Part shown: positions 11,392-20,924 of the stretch, in pieces
Layout of the letters: every line of letters begins with the position of its first letter
Numbering within the stretch: the stretch's first letter is position 1
Source of the DNA: Castellaniella sp034675905
GTDB lineage: Bacteria; Pseudomonadota; Gammaproteobacteria; Burkholderiales; Burkholderiaceae_B
Length of the DNA stretch: 64,000 nucleotides
Assembly: GCF_034675905.1 (NCBI RefSeq)
Contig: NZ_JAUCCV010000005.1
Coordinates: 1-64,000 of the forward strand
Direction: 5' to 3'
Translations under genes and position numbers: made by a program
Notes under the pieces: generated by a model
Databases searched by the model: none
Seen by the model: only the letters and a program-made list of their open reading frames with translations
Told to the model about the DNA's origin: nothing

Positions 11392-12293
11392 TACAGCCAT
11401 GTGCGGGGTTTCAGATAATCCGCCAGAGCGGCTTCGGGGGACCCGGGTTCCGGTGTCCAGTCGTAGCGCCATTGGGCGACCGGCGGCATGGACAGCAGAA
11501 TGGATTCGGTGCGGCCCCCCGATTGCAGGCCGAATAGCGTGCCGCGGTCGTAGACCAGGTTGAATTCCACGTAGCGCCCGCGGCGGTAGGCCTGGAAGCT
11601 GCGCTCACGTTCGCCGTATGAGGTCTGCTGACGAGCCTGGACAATGGGTACGTAGGCGGGGATGAAGCAGTTGCCGACGGACTGGGTCAGGGCGAAGCAG
11701 GTATCGAAATCCGGCGCGTTCAGGTCGTCGAAGAACAGGCCGCCCACCCCTCGGGTTTCCTGGCGGTGGCGCAGCAGGAAATAGTCGTCGCACCAGGCCT
11801 TGTAGTGCGGGTATTTGTCGGCCCCGAACGGGGCCACGGCATCGTGGCAGATCTGGTGGAAATGGCGCGCGTCGGCTTCGAAGGGATAATAGGGCGTCAG
11901 GTCCAGGCCGCCGCCGAACCAGAACACATCCTGATCGCCGCCGCTGCCGTGGGCGACAAACAGGCGCACGTTCATGTGCGTGGTGGGGACGTAGGGGTTG
12001 CGCGGATGCAGCACCATGGAGACGCCCATGGCTTCCCAGGCGCGGCCCGCCAGTTCCGGCCGGTGGGCGCTGGCCGACGGCGGCAGGGTATGCCCGTGCA
12101 CGTGGCTGAACAGCACGCCGGCGCGTTCGAATACGGCGCCGTCCTCGCAGTAGCGGGTCAGCCCGCCGCCGCCTTCGGCGCGGGTCCAGGCATCGTGGCC
12201 AAAGGGTGCGCCTTCCAGGTCTTCAAGAGCGCCGACGATGCGCGCCTGCAGGGCGGTAAAGGTCTCGTGGACGAGATCGACGGGAACGTGCAT
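11391..12293 (-). CDS. hemF: oxygen-dependent coproporphyrinogen III oxidase
   Basis: The protein has 300 residues, the usual length. It oxidatively decarboxylates coproporphyrinogen III to protoporphyrinogen IX using O2 in haem synthesis. Strong family blocks include FSHVHGHTLPPSA, VLHPRNPYVPTTHMNVR, WFGGGLDLTPYY, ADKYPHYKAWCDDYFLLRHR, GGLFFDD, and the C-terminal YVEFNLVYDRGTLFGLQSGG. It lies between purD (21 bp upstream) and nadD (one-base overlap), so it is probably co-transcribed with them. Its presence points to aerobic growth. Confidence 0.97.
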   Translation of the reverse strand: MHVPVDLVHETFTALQARIVGALEDLEGAPFGHDAWTRAEGGGGLTRYCEDGAVFERAGVLFSHVHGHTLPPSASAHRPELAGRAWEAMGVSMVLHPRNPYVPTTHMNVRLFVAHGSGGDQDVFWFGGGLDLTPYYPFEADARHFHQICHDAVAPFGADKYPHYKAWCDDYFLLRHRQETRGVGGLFFDDLNAPDFDTCFALTQSVGNCFIPAYVPIVQARQQTSYGERERSFQAYRRGRYVEFNLVYDRGTLFGLQSGGRTESILLSMPPVAQWRYDWTPEPGSPEAALADYLKPRTWL

Positions 12294-12314
12294 GGGGGCT
12301 CCGAGGGCAGGACG

Positions 12315-13613
12315 TCAGTCCTGCCGTTTGCTGCCGGTCAGGGCGCGCCAGCCGATATCCCGGCGAAACTGACGGCCTTCGAAAAGCGTCTGGTTGACGG
12401 CGTCGTAGGCGGCCTGCTGGGCGCGGCGAACGGAATCAGCCAGCGCCGTGACGCACAGGACCCGGCCGCCGCTGGTACGCAACTGGCCGTCCTGGATCAC
12501 CGTGCCGGCATGAAAAGTGACGCAGGTGTCGGTGTCGGGCGCCAGCTTGGTGATGGCATCGCCCTTGCGCGGGCTGTCGGGATAGCCGGCAGCTGCCAGC
12601 ACCACGCCGACAGCGGTGCGCCGGTCCCATTCGATCTCTGCTTGATCCAGGGTGCCGTTCAGGGCGTGTTCCAGCGTTTCAGTGAGATCGTTCTTGACGC
12701 GCAGCATGATGGGCTGGGTTTCCGGATCACCCATGCGGCAATTGAATTCCAGGACTTTCAGGGGACGGCTGGCATCCGATCCCGAGCCGATCATCAGGCC
12801 CGCGTACAGGAACCCGGTATAAGGGATGCCGTCGTGCGCCATGCCCTGGATGGCGGGCTGGATGACTTCGCGCATGATGCGATTGTGTAGCGCCGGCGTG
12901 ACCAGCGGCGCGGGGGAATAGGCCCCCATGCCGCCCGTGTTCGGACCGGTGTCGGCGTCTTGCAGGCGTTTGTGGTCCTGGCTGGTGGCCAGGGGCAGCA
13001 CGTGTTGGCCGTCGCACATGACGATGAAGCTGGCTTCTTCGCCATCCAGGAATTCTTCGACGACGACGCGGGCGCCAGCTGCGCCAAAGGCGCCATCGGT
13101 TCCCAGCATGTGATCGATGGCCTGCAAGGCTTCGTCCAGCGTCTGGGCGACGACTACGCCTTTGCCGGCGGCCAGGCCGTCGGCCTTGATGACGATGGGT
13201 GCGCCCAGCGCTTGGATGTAGGCTTTGGCCTGCAGCGGATCGGTAAAGGTCTGGTAGGCCGCCGTGGGGATGCCGTGGCGCTGCATGAAGGCTTTGGCGT
13301 AGTCCTTGGAGCTTTCCAGTTGTGCTGCTGCCTGGGTTGGCCCGAAAATGCGCAGGCCCGCGGCGCGGAAGGCATCGACGATGCCTGCGGCCAGCGGGGC
13401 TTCCGGCCCGACGACCGTGAAGGCGATTTTTTCGCTGCGGGCGAAGGCGATCAGGGCCTCGGTGTCCTGCAGCGGCAGGTTTTCCAGCAGCGAGGCATCA
13501 GTCGTGCCCCCATTGCCCGGCGCGACATAGATTTTCTGCACCCGGGGGGAATGGGCCAGACGCCATGCCAGAGCGTGTTCGCGGCCTCCCGAGCCGATCA
13601 CCAGGAGCTTCAT
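12315..13613 (-). CDS. purD: phosphoribosylamine-glycine ligase (GAR synthetase)
   Basis: The protein has 432 residues. This ATP-grasp enzyme makes glycinamide ribonucleotide from phosphoribosylamine, glycine and ATP, the second step of purine synthesis. MKLLVIGSGGREHALAW at the N-terminus, the ATP-grasp loop IKADGLAAGKGVVVA, the metal-binding FNCRMGDPETQ and the C-terminal GDAITKL region are intact. The start overlaps the yebC stop as ATGA. purA lies 30 kb away, so purine genes are scattered. Confidence 0.97.
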   Translation of the reverse strand: MKLLVIGSGGREHALAWRLAHSPRVQKIYVAPGNGGTTDASLLENLPLQDTEALIAFARSEKIAFTVVGPEAPLAAGIVDAFRAAGLRIFGPTQAAAQLESSKDYAKAFMQRHGIPTAAYQTFTDPLQAKAYIQALGAPIVIKADGLAAGKGVVVAQTLDEALQAIDHMLGTDGAFGAAGARVVVEEFLDGEEASFIVMCDGQHVLPLATSQDHKRLQDADTGPNTGGMGAYSPAPLVTPALHNRIMREVIQPAIQGMAHDGIPYTGFLYAGLMIGSGSDASRPLKVLEFNCRMGDPETQPIMLRVKNDLTETLEHALNGTLDQAEIEWDRRTAVGVVLAAAGYPDSPRKGDAITKLAPDTDTCVTFHAGTVIQDGQLRTSGGRVLCVTALADSVRRAQQAAYDAVNQTLFEGRQFRRDIGWRALTGSKRQD

Positions 13614-14341
13614 TCGACGTCGTCCATGACGGCGGTGGTAAAGACTTCCTGCACGTCGTCCAGGCCCTCGAGCAGATCAATGATTTTCTGCATGCGCTCG
13701 GCGTCTTCGCCGGCCAGCTGGACTTCGGACAGGGCTTTCATGACGACGCCATGGACTTCCGCTGCCAGGCCGGCAGCGTCGAAAGCCTGTTTCACGGCCG
13801 GGTACTGACCCGGTTCGCAGGTGACTTCGATCACGCCTTCTTCATCAGACTGCACGTCGTCGGCGCCGTTTTCCAGGGCGACGTCCATGACTTGTTCTTC
13901 AGGGGTGCCCGGGGCGAAGATGAACTGGCCGCAGTGTTTAAACATGAACACCACGCTGCCGTCCTGTCCCAGGTTGCCGCCGTGTTTGGTCAGAGTATGG
14001 CGGACTTCGGAGACCGTGCGCTGGCGATTGTCCGTCATGCAGTCGATGATCAGCGCCGCACCGCCGATGCCGTAGCCTTCGTAGCGGATTTCTTCGTAGT
14101 TGGCATCGTCCCCGCCGCCGGCGCCGCGCTGGATGGCGCGCAGGATGTTGTCCTTGGGCATATTGGCGGCGGTCGCTTTGTCCCAGGCCAGGCGCAAGGC
14201 CGGATTCGCGTCGGGGTCGGGGCCGCCCGCACGGGCGGCGACGGTGACTTCACGGATGATCTTGGTCCAGAGCTTGCCGCGCTTGGCGTCCTGACGCCCT
14301 TTGCGGTGCTGGATATTTGCCCATTTACTGTGTCCGGCCAT
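13610..14341 (-). CDS. yebC: YebC/PmpR-family protein (TACO1 homologue)
   Basis: The protein has 243 residues. The signature MAGHSKWANIQHRKGRQDAK and the segment LAWDKATAANMPKDNILRAI define the family. Members are described both as DNA-binding transcriptional regulators (PmpR in Pseudomonas) and as translation factors that relieve ribosome stalling (mitochondrial TACO1 and bacterial YebC work). It heads the block with purD, with which it overlaps by four bases. The acidic C-terminal half (ENGADDVQSDEEG) is normal for the family. Confidence 0.95.
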   Translation of the reverse strand: MAGHSKWANIQHRKGRQDAKRGKLWTKIIREVTVAARAGGPDPDANPALRLAWDKATAANMPKDNILRAIQRGAGGGDDANYEEIRYEGYGIGGAALIIDCMTDNRQRTVSEVRHTLTKHGGNLGQDGSVVFMFKHCGQFIFAPGTPEEQVMDVALENGADDVQSDEEGVIEVTCEPGQYPAVKQAFDAAGLAAEVHGVVMKALSEVQLAGEDAERMQKIIDLLEGLDDVQEVFTTAVMDDVE

Positions 14342-14396
14342 AATGTGTCAACTAGGATAAAACAGGGAATCCGCCATTTTAACCGCTTGGGGCGGA

Positions 14397-15299
14397 TCAG
14401 TCCGCTGGTGGCGTTTTCGGCGCGCTGGGCGCTGTCGCCGCGGGTTCGGATCCGGATCGGCGCAGGCCGGACCAGACGATGGCGCCGATGATCAGGGCGC
14501 CGCCGGCCAGCGCGCGGAGAGTCGGATACTGGGCAAAGAGGATGGCGGCGAACAGGATGGCGTAGACGGGTTCCAGTGCGATGACGATACCCGCTGTGCG
14601 CGCCTTCAGTCGGGCCAGGCTGGAGACCAGCAAGGCATGCGACAAAGCGGTGCAAAAGACGCCCAGGATGAATATCCACAGCCAGTCCAGCGGACGCAGC
14701 GCCGTGAATTCCATGAAGCACCAGGGCAGGGTCAGGGCAGTGACAACCAGATTTTCCCAGCAGGCCAGTTCGCGCCCCGGCATGAGGCTGACCGCCTTGC
14801 GGTTGGCCAGGGTGAACAGGGCGAATGCCAGGCCCGACAGCACGCCCCAGGCCAGACCGATGGTGGCCTGGTCGCGGAGATCGAAGGACGGCGTCACCAG
14901 AACCAGGCCCAGTGTGACCAGCCCTACGACCGCCCATTCGGATGGCTGGGGGCGTTCGTGAAACAGGACGCCCTCCAGCATGGTGATGAATGCCGGGAAG
15001 CTGGCGAACCCCAGGGTGGCGATGGCGATGCCCCCGACCTTGACGGCGACGAAAAAACTGGTCCAGTGGATCGCCAGCAGGATGCCCGCCAGCGCCAGCG
15101 CCAGCCAGGACCGGCGTTGCGGCCAGGCGATGCGGTGTCCTGCATGGCCGATGAACAGCAGTAGCGTCACCGTGGCGAACAGGGCGCGTCCGGCGGTGAT
15201 CAATGTGGCGCTGGCCTGGATCAGTTCGCCGAAGATGCCGGTCAGGCCGAAGAGGAGCGCCGTCAGGTGGATGGCGAGCTGGGCTTGGCGAGAATTCAT
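14397..15299 (-). CDS. EamA/DMT-superfamily transporter
   Basis: The protein has 300 residues with about ten hydrophobic segments arranged as two five-helix EamA repeats. The first repeat begins near QLAIHLTALLFGLTGIFGELI and the second near IGLAWGVLSGLAFALFTLANRKAV. Such drug/metabolite transporters usually export amino acids, metabolites or drugs; the substrate cannot be told from sequence. The start MNSRQAQ at 15299 was chosen because the longer frame would run into the divergent oxidoreductase gene; no strong ribosome binding site is visible. The C-terminal tail is rich in Ala, Ser and Pro. Confidence 0.88.
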   Translation of the reverse strand: MNSRQAQLAIHLTALLFGLTGIFGELIQASATLITAGRALFATVTLLLFIGHAGHRIAWPQRRSWLALALAGILLAIHWTSFFVAVKVGGIAIATLGFASFPAFITMLEGVLFHERPQPSEWAVVGLVTLGLVLVTPSFDLRDQATIGLAWGVLSGLAFALFTLANRKAVSLMPGRELACWENLVVTALTLPWCFMEFTALRPLDWLWIFILGVFCTALSHALLVSSLARLKARTAGIVIALEPVYAILFAAILFAQYPTLRALAGGALIIGAIVWSGLRRSGSEPAATAPSAPKTPPAD

Positions 15300-15355
15300 G
15301 CTAGTCTGATCGGATATAGTGATACAGGGCCCGTCGCAGGCCGGAGGAAATTGCA

Positions 15356-16339
15356 GTGGAAAAGGCACAGATCATTCAAATCAGCCAGCATGGGGGGCCA
15401 GAGGTCCTGCAACTGGCGCAGATCGACGTTCCCGCACCTGCGCCTGGTGAAGTGCAGATTCGCCAGAAGGCCATCGGCCTGAATTTCATCGATATCTATT
15501 GTCGCACGGGTCTGTATCCGCATGCCTTGCCGCACGGTCTGGGATTCGAGGCATCCGGCGTCGTAGCTGCCGTCGGCGCGGGCGTCAGCCATGTCCGGGT
15601 GGGGGATCGCGTGGCCTATGGCCAAGGGCCTATCGGCGCCTACGCCACGTTGCGCAATGTGCCGGGTGACAAGGTCGTGGCCATCCCGGATGCCGTCAGT
15701 TTCGAACAGGCCGCCGCGCTGATGCTCAAGGGGCTGACGGTGCAGTATCTGTTTCGCCAGACCTATCGTCTGCAAGGCAACGAGACCATCCTGTTCCACG
15801 CCGCGGCGGGCGGCGTCGGCCTGATTGCCTGCCAATGGGCGCGGGCGCTGGGGGTGCGGCTGATCGGCACGACTTCGTCGCCAGAAAAGGCGGCATTGGC
15901 GCGTCGCTACGGCGCCTGGGAAATCATCGACTACACGCGGGAAGACGTCCCCGCGCGGGTGCTGGAACTGACCGGCGGCCAAAAGGTGCCGGTGGTGTAT
16001 GACGGCGTCGGCAAGGCGACCTGGGAAATGTCCCTGGACTGCCTGCAGCCGCGCGGCATGATGGTCAGCTTCGGCAATGCGTCCGGGTCGGTGGAAGGCG
16101 TGAACCTGGGGCAGCTGGCGGCCAAAGGATCGCTCTATGTGACGCGCCCGACAGTATCGTCCTACACGGCGACGGCACAGGCCATGCAGGCCGCCGCCGC
16201 CGATATCTTCGAGCTGGTGACGGCCGGGAAGCTGGACATCGTGATCGGCCAGCGCTTTGCCCTGAAGGACGCGGGGCTGGCCCATGAAGCCCTGAAGGCG
16301 CGCCAAACCACGGGCGCCACCGTGTTGACGCTGGATTGA
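15356..16339 (+). CDS. qor: NADPH:quinone oxidoreductase (zinc-free MDR family)
   Basis: The protein has 327 residues and starts at GTG (15356) eight bases after GGAGG. It is a quinone oxidoreductase of the medium-chain dehydrogenase/reductase superfamily: GLNFIDIYCRTGLYP near 35-50, the nucleotide motif HAAAGGVGLIACQWA around 145-160, and no catalytic-zinc cysteine pattern. It would reduce quinones with NADPH by one-electron transfer. It diverges from the EamA transporter across 56 bp and converges on fbp with an 8-bp gap, so there is no room for a separate terminator between qor and fbp. Confidence 0.93.
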   Translation: MEKAQIIQISQHGGPEVLQLAQIDVPAPAPGEVQIRQKAIGLNFIDIYCRTGLYPHALPHGLGFEASGVVAAVGAGVSHVRVGDRVAYGQGPIGAYATLRNVPGDKVVAIPDAVSFEQAAALMLKGLTVQYLFRQTYRLQGNETILFHAAAGGVGLIACQWARALGVRLIGTTSSPEKAALARRYGAWEIIDYTREDVPARVLELTGGQKVPVVYDGVGKATWEMSLDCLQPRGMMVSFGNASGSVEGVNLGQLAAKGSLYVTRPTVSSYTATAQAMQAAAADIFELVTAGKLDIVIGQRFALKDAGLAHEALKARQTTGATVLTLD

Positions 16340-16347
16340 ACCCAGCC

Positions 16348-17370
16348 TTAGGCGTCCAAGTGGTAGCGTTGCAGACGTTCGACTTCCTGCTTTGATCCCA
16401 GGATCACGCCGACGCGCTCGTGCAGGGCCTGGGGCTGGATGTCGAGTACCCGGTGCTTGCCATCCACCGCGCATCCGCCGGCCTGCTCGACCAGAAAGCT
16501 CATGGGGTTGGCTTCGTACATCAGGCGCAGCTTGCCCTTGCGCCCGGATGCCCGGGAATCGCGCGGGTACATGAACACGCCGCCGCGTGTCAGGATACGG
16601 TGGACATCGGCCACCATGGACGCGATCCAGCGCATGTTGTAGTTCTTGCCCAGCGGTCCGGTCTCGCCCTGCAGGCATTCGCCGATGTAACGCTGCACCG
16701 GGGCTTCCCAGTGGCGTGAGTTCGACATGTTGATGGCGAATTCGGCGGTTTCTTCGGGCAGACGGATGTTCTCGTGCGTCAGCAGCCAGGAGCCCATTTC
16801 GCGATCCAGCGTGAATCCCATGACGCCTGCGCCGACGGTCAGCACCAGCATGGTTTGCGGGCCGTAGATAGCATAGCCTGCCGCCACCTGGCGCGTGCCG
16901 GGTTGCAGGAAATCGGCTTCGGCGATTTCACGCCCAGCGGCTTCGTCCGGGGCCTGCAGGACGGAAAAAATGGTGCCGATCGAGACGTTGACGTCGATAT
17001 TCGAGGAGCCGTCCAGGGGATCGAACAGCAGCAGATTCTGGCCTTTCGGGTATTGGGTGGGAATGCGGTGGATGGTTTGCATTTCCTCGGATGCCATGGC
17101 AGCTAGGTTGCCGCCCCATTCGTTGGCCTCGAGCAGGATTTCGTTGGACAGGACGTCGAGTTTCTTTTGGATTTCACCCTGCACGTTTTCTGTGCCTTGG
17201 CTGCCCAGCACGCCGCCCAAGGCGCCCTTGCTGACCGTGTGGCCGATGGCCTTGCAGGCCCGAGAGACGGTTTCGATCAGCAGGCGGACGTCAGGTGACA
17301 CCGCCTTGTGTTCTCTTTGCTGCTCGACCAGGTACTGGGTCAATGTTTTGAATTTCAAAGTGTTCCCCAT
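16348..17370 (-). CDS. fbp: fructose-1,6-bisphosphatase class I
   Basis: The protein has 340 residues from MGNTLKFKTLTQYL; the longer frame upstream (to 17577) overlaps pepN and lacks family sequence. It hydrolyses fructose 1,6-bisphosphate to fructose 6-phosphate in gluconeogenesis. The metal-binding motif LFDPLDGSSNIDVNVSIG (about 120-137), the NYNMRWIASMVADVHRIL block and the C-terminal GGCAVDG are typical of class I enzymes. It lies 37 bp downstream of the pepN stop on the same strand. Confidence 0.96.
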   Translation of the reverse strand: MGNTLKFKTLTQYLVEQQREHKAVSPDVRLLIETVSRACKAIGHTVSKGALGGVLGSQGTENVQGEIQKKLDVLSNEILLEANEWGGNLAAMASEEMQTIHRIPTQYPKGQNLLLFDPLDGSSNIDVNVSIGTIFSVLQAPDEAAGREIAEADFLQPGTRQVAAGYAIYGPQTMLVLTVGAGVMGFTLDREMGSWLLTHENIRLPEETAEFAINMSNSRHWEAPVQRYIGECLQGETGPLGKNYNMRWIASMVADVHRILTRGGVFMYPRDSRASGRKGKLRLMYEANPMSFLVEQAGGCAVDGKHRVLDIQPQALHERVGVILGSKQEVERLQRYHLDA

Positions 17371-17407
17371 TGAAAAAATAAAGCAGGTCCGGGCGCCGGC
17401 ATGAGTC

Positions 17408-20110
17408 TCAGGATGCCAGCGCCTTGGAAATGATTTCGTGCACGTTGCGCGACAGGCCTGGGCTGGCCAGCACCTGCTGCAAGGCGGCTTGCATGCCGCT
17501 GCGGCTGGCGGGTTCGAAGCGCGCCCAGTTGTCGAAAGCGCGCGCCAGGCGTGCCGCCACTTCCGGATTGAGTCCATTCAGGGCCAGCACCTGTTCGGCC
17601 CAGAAGTCATAGCCTTCCGGCGTGTGCAGATTGGCCGGATTATCCATGACGAAGCGGAAAATCACGGCGCGCGCGCGGTTGGGGGTGCGCATCGTGAAGT
17701 CGGGCAGGGCCATCAGCGCCCGGACCTTGGCGACCGAGGCGGACGGCGCGCTGGCCTGTACGCTGAACCAGCTGTCCAGGACCAGGGGGGCGTGTTGCCA
17801 GCGGGTATGGAAATCCTGCAGCAGGTCGGCGCAGTCCTGGGGCGCATGCTGCAGCAAGGCGCTCAGGGCTCCCAGGCTTTCCGTCATGTTGCGCGCCTGG
17901 GTGTATTGATGCCGAGCGCTCTGGATGGCCTGGGTTTCCTGGCCGGCCAGCAGATAGGCCAGCGCCAGATTGCGCAGTGCGCGGCGGCCAGAGGCCACCG
18001 GGTCGGGAGAATACGGGCTGCCATCGTCGGCCAGCGCATCGTATAGGGTGCGCCAAGCGGCGGCCAGATGCTTTCCCAGCGCTGCCTGGGTGCGGTTCCA
18101 GACGGCTACGGCGGCCTGAGGATCCATGGGCGTGCTGCGTTCGATCAGCTCGCGCAGCGCCGGCAGGGCCAGCAAGCGGGCGCGATAGGCGGGCGACAGA
18201 CTGTCGTCTTCCAGGGCGGCCTGCCACAGCGCCTGCAGCGGGGCGGTATCCAGAGAGGGCGCTTGTGTCTGATGGGCGTGGATGCCGGCCAGCAGGTGGC
18301 GCAGCGCCGTTTCCTGAGTGGCATCCCAGCGGGCGAAGGGATCCGGGTCGCAGCGAGCCAGCAGGGCCAATTCTGCCGCGGGGCGTTCGGTGTCGATGAT
18401 GACGGGGGCTGAATATCCGCGCAGCAGCGACAGGACAGGGGCCTGGGGGACATCGTCCAGCGTCCAGGATTGGCTGGGCTGGCGCAGTTCGAGGACCAAG
18501 GTGTCTCGGGTCTGGCCGTTCAGGACAATCGGCAGCGGCTGGCCGTTTTGATCGAGCAGGCCGATGGCGACGGGAATGTGCAGCGGGGGTTTCTCGGCAG
18601 GCGGTTGCTGGCGGGCTTCCAGGCCTACCGGCGCGCAGTGCTGGCTCAGCGTCAGGTGCAGCTGGCGTGCGGCGGGATCGTAGCGTTGTTCGATGTGTAC
18701 GCGCGGGGTGCCGGCCTGCTCATACCAACGGCGGAAAATCCGGAAATCCTGCCCAGGGTGCTGGCGGGTGTAGACCGATTCCATGGCGTTGACGAAATCA
18801 TCGCAGGTGACGGCCTGGCCATCGTGGCGGCGGAAGTATTCGTCGATGCCCGCCCGAAAGCCGGCTTCGCCCAGCAGCGTGTGCTGCATGCGGATGACTT
18901 CGGCGCCCTTTTCGTAAATGGTGGCGGTGTAGAAATTGCCGATTTCCTGATAGCTGTCAGGGCGGATGGGGTGGGCCATGGGGCCTGCATCTTCGGGAAA
19001 CTGCATCATGCGCAGCAGATGTACATCGTCGATACGTTTGACGGCGCGAGCGCTGGCGGCGGCTTGTGCCGGCAGGCCCTGGGCCAGCATGTCGGCGGAA
19101 AATTCCTGTTCGCGAAATACCGTCAGGCCCTCTTTCAGGGATAGCTGGAACCAATCGCGGCAGGTGACGCGGTTGCCGGTCCAGTTGTGGAAGTACTCGT
19201 GGCCGATGACGGCCTCGATGTGGCGGTAGGTCCCATCGGTGGCGCTGGCCGGGTCGGCCAGAACATAGGCGGCGTTGAAGACGTTCAGGCCCTTGTTTTC
19301 CATGGCGCCCATATTGAAGTCGCGGGCAGCCACCACCATGAAGCGATCCAGGTCGAGTTCCAGACCAAAGCGCTGTTCGTCCCAGTGCAGCGCGTGCGCC
19401 AAGCAGTCCAGCGCCCACCGGGTCTGTTCGAGGCAGCCCCGGTCGCTATAGACCTGCAGCAGGACGGATCGGCCGCTGCGGGTGGTTTCCGTGCGCTCGA
19501 GGCAGTCGAAATCGCCCGCCACCAGGGCAAAGAGATAGCAGGGCTTGGGGTGTGGATCGCGCCAGAGCGTCTGCAGGCGGCCATCGGGCAATACGGTCTG
19601 CTCGATCAGGTTGCCGTTGGACAGCAGTGCGGGATAGATCGCCGGGTCGGCGCGCAGAACCACGTCGTAGCAGGACATGACGTCGGGGCGGTCGGGAAAC
19701 CAGGTGATGCGCCGGAAGCCCTGGGCTTCGCACTGGGTAAAGAGTTTTCCGCCCGATACGTACAGGCCCATCAACGTCGTGTTTTGCGCTGGGTGGCAGC
19801 GGCTGGTGATGTCGATGACAAAGGGCTTGCCGTGGGCTGGCGGCGTCAATTGCAGCGTGGACTCGTCCAGCCGGTAATCTGTGGCGCCCATGAGTTGCCC
19901 GTCGATGCGAACGGCGACCAGTTCCAGGTCTTCGCCCTGCAGGATCAGCGCGGCGCCAGGGGGCGTGTGTTGGCCAGGTTCGAAATGCAGTGTGGAATGG
20001 ACTTGTGTCGCGTTGGCATCCAGATCGAATTCCAGCCGGACCTGGGACAGGCGGTAGGGAAACGGGGTGTAATCGTGGCGGTAGATCGTCTGGGCAATGT
20101 CGGTGCGCAT
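17408..20110 (-). CDS. pepN: aminopeptidase N (M1 family)
   Basis: The protein has 900 residues, close to the usual 870-900. This zinc aminopeptidase removes N-terminal residues from peptides in the cytoplasm. The exopeptidase motif FNMGAMENKGLNVF (around 265) and the zinc site VIGHEYFHNWTGNR with the downstream glutamate in LKEGLTVFREQEF (around 300-335) are intact, and the C-terminal helical Ig-like/ARM domains are complete. There is no signal peptide. It is monocistronic or co-transcribed with fbp, and it diverges from the DUF4136 lipoprotein gene. Confidence 0.97.
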   Translation of the reverse strand: MRTDIAQTIYRHDYTPFPYRLSQVRLEFDLDANATQVHSTLHFEPGQHTPPGAALILQGEDLELVAVRIDGQLMGATDYRLDESTLQLTPPAHGKPFVIDITSRCHPAQNTTLMGLYVSGGKLFTQCEAQGFRRITWFPDRPDVMSCYDVVLRADPAIYPALLSNGNLIEQTVLPDGRLQTLWRDPHPKPCYLFALVAGDFDCLERTETTRSGRSVLLQVYSDRGCLEQTRWALDCLAHALHWDEQRFGLELDLDRFMVVAARDFNMGAMENKGLNVFNAAYVLADPASATDGTYRHIEAVIGHEYFHNWTGNRVTCRDWFQLSLKEGLTVFREQEFSADMLAQGLPAQAAASARAVKRIDDVHLLRMMQFPEDAGPMAHPIRPDSYQEIGNFYTATIYEKGAEVIRMQHTLLGEAGFRAGIDEYFRRHDGQAVTCDDFVNAMESVYTRQHPGQDFRIFRRWYEQAGTPRVHIEQRYDPAARQLHLTLSQHCAPVGLEARQQPPAEKPPLHIPVAIGLLDQNGQPLPIVLNGQTRDTLVLELRQPSQSWTLDDVPQAPVLSLLRGYSAPVIIDTERPAAELALLARCDPDPFARWDATQETALRHLLAGIHAHQTQAPSLDTAPLQALWQAALEDDSLSPAYRARLLALPALRELIERSTPMDPQAAVAVWNRTQAALGKHLAAAWRTLYDALADDGSPYSPDPVASGRRALRNLALAYLLAGQETQAIQSARHQYTQARNMTESLGALSALLQHAPQDCADLLQDFHTRWQHAPLVLDSWFSVQASAPSASVAKVRALMALPDFTMRTPNRARAVIFRFVMDNPANLHTPEGYDFWAEQVLALNGLNPEVAARLARAFDNWARFEPASRSGMQAALQQVLASPGLSRNVHEIISKALAS

Positions 20111-20278
20111 GGTTCCTTCCCTGAAGCCTTCATCAAGGCATCATTGTAGTCGGCTGAATAGGTCTTGGCGGGCGTGCGACTGCCTGGAACCGCTTGTGTC
20201 GGAGTGCAACCGACGGCTTCCACCGGACAGGGGCAGCGCCTATGATGAAGCACTTATTGTTTGCAGATGTCGGGTGTC

Positions 20279-20905
20279 ATGAAACGCTTGTCGGTTTGGG
20301 CGCGTGTGCTCCGGTTCTGGCTGGGACCGGTATTCGTGATGATGGCCCTGGGCGGTTGCGCCAGCGTCTTTTCCGCGCAGGTGACGCGCTATCAGCAATG
20401 GCCGGCGCAGACTGAGGGCGCTCATTACTGGATCGAGCCTGCGGCGGCCCAGCAAAATAACCTGCAGTTCCAGACATTCGCCGATACCGTGCGTGCGGCG
20501 CTGGGGCCTACCGGGCTGGTCGAGGCGCAATCTGCCGCGCAGGCGCGGTTCATTGTGCATGTGGATTATGGCAGCCGCCAGGAACAGGAATGGCGCCAGC
20601 GTGTCGTGGACCCGTATTTCTATAGCGGATTTCCGGGGCCGGGATTCGGCTACCGCCATGCTTGGGGGGTATGGGGGCCGGGGCCGGTGGTGGAAACCGT
20701 GCCGGTCGTCGTCAGCCGCCTGCATCTGTCCGTGCGGATCGACGATCAGACCCAACAGGGGCGTGAAGTCTATCGGGCGACGGCCATGACGACGGGGCGG
20801 GATAGCCAGCTGGATGCCGCCATGCCCTATCTGGCACGTGCCTTGTTTGATCATTTTCCCGGCCGCAACGGCCAGGTCGTGCCGGTGCGCTACCCTTTGG
20901 AATAG
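20279..20905 (+). CDS. DUF4136-type outer-membrane lipoprotein
   Basis: The protein has 208 residues from MKRLSVW; an ATG four codons upstream (20267) and a TTG at 20261 are alternatives, and none has a good ribosome binding site. A basic N-terminus, a hydrophobic stretch and the lipobox ALGGC mark a lipoprotein signal peptide. The mature part (VTRYQQWP..., then FADTVRAALGPTGLVEAQSAAQARFIVHVDY) matches the DUF4136 pattern of periplasmic lipoproteins. The Gly/Pro/Trp-rich middle (YFYSGFPGPGFGYRHAWGVW) is characteristic. Function unknown. It converges on the H-NS gene. Confidence 0.82.
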   Translation: MKRLSVWARVLRFWLGPVFVMMALGGCASVFSAQVTRYQQWPAQTEGAHYWIEPAAAQQNNLQFQTFADTVRAALGPTGLVEAQSAAQARFIVHVDYGSRQEQEWRQRVVDPYFYSGFPGPGFGYRHAWGVWGPGPVVETVPVVVSRLHLSVRIDDQTQQGREVYRATAMTTGRDSQLDAAMPYLARALFDHFPGRNGQVVPVRYPLE

Positions 20906-20924
20906 CGCACCAGTCAGGAATTGA

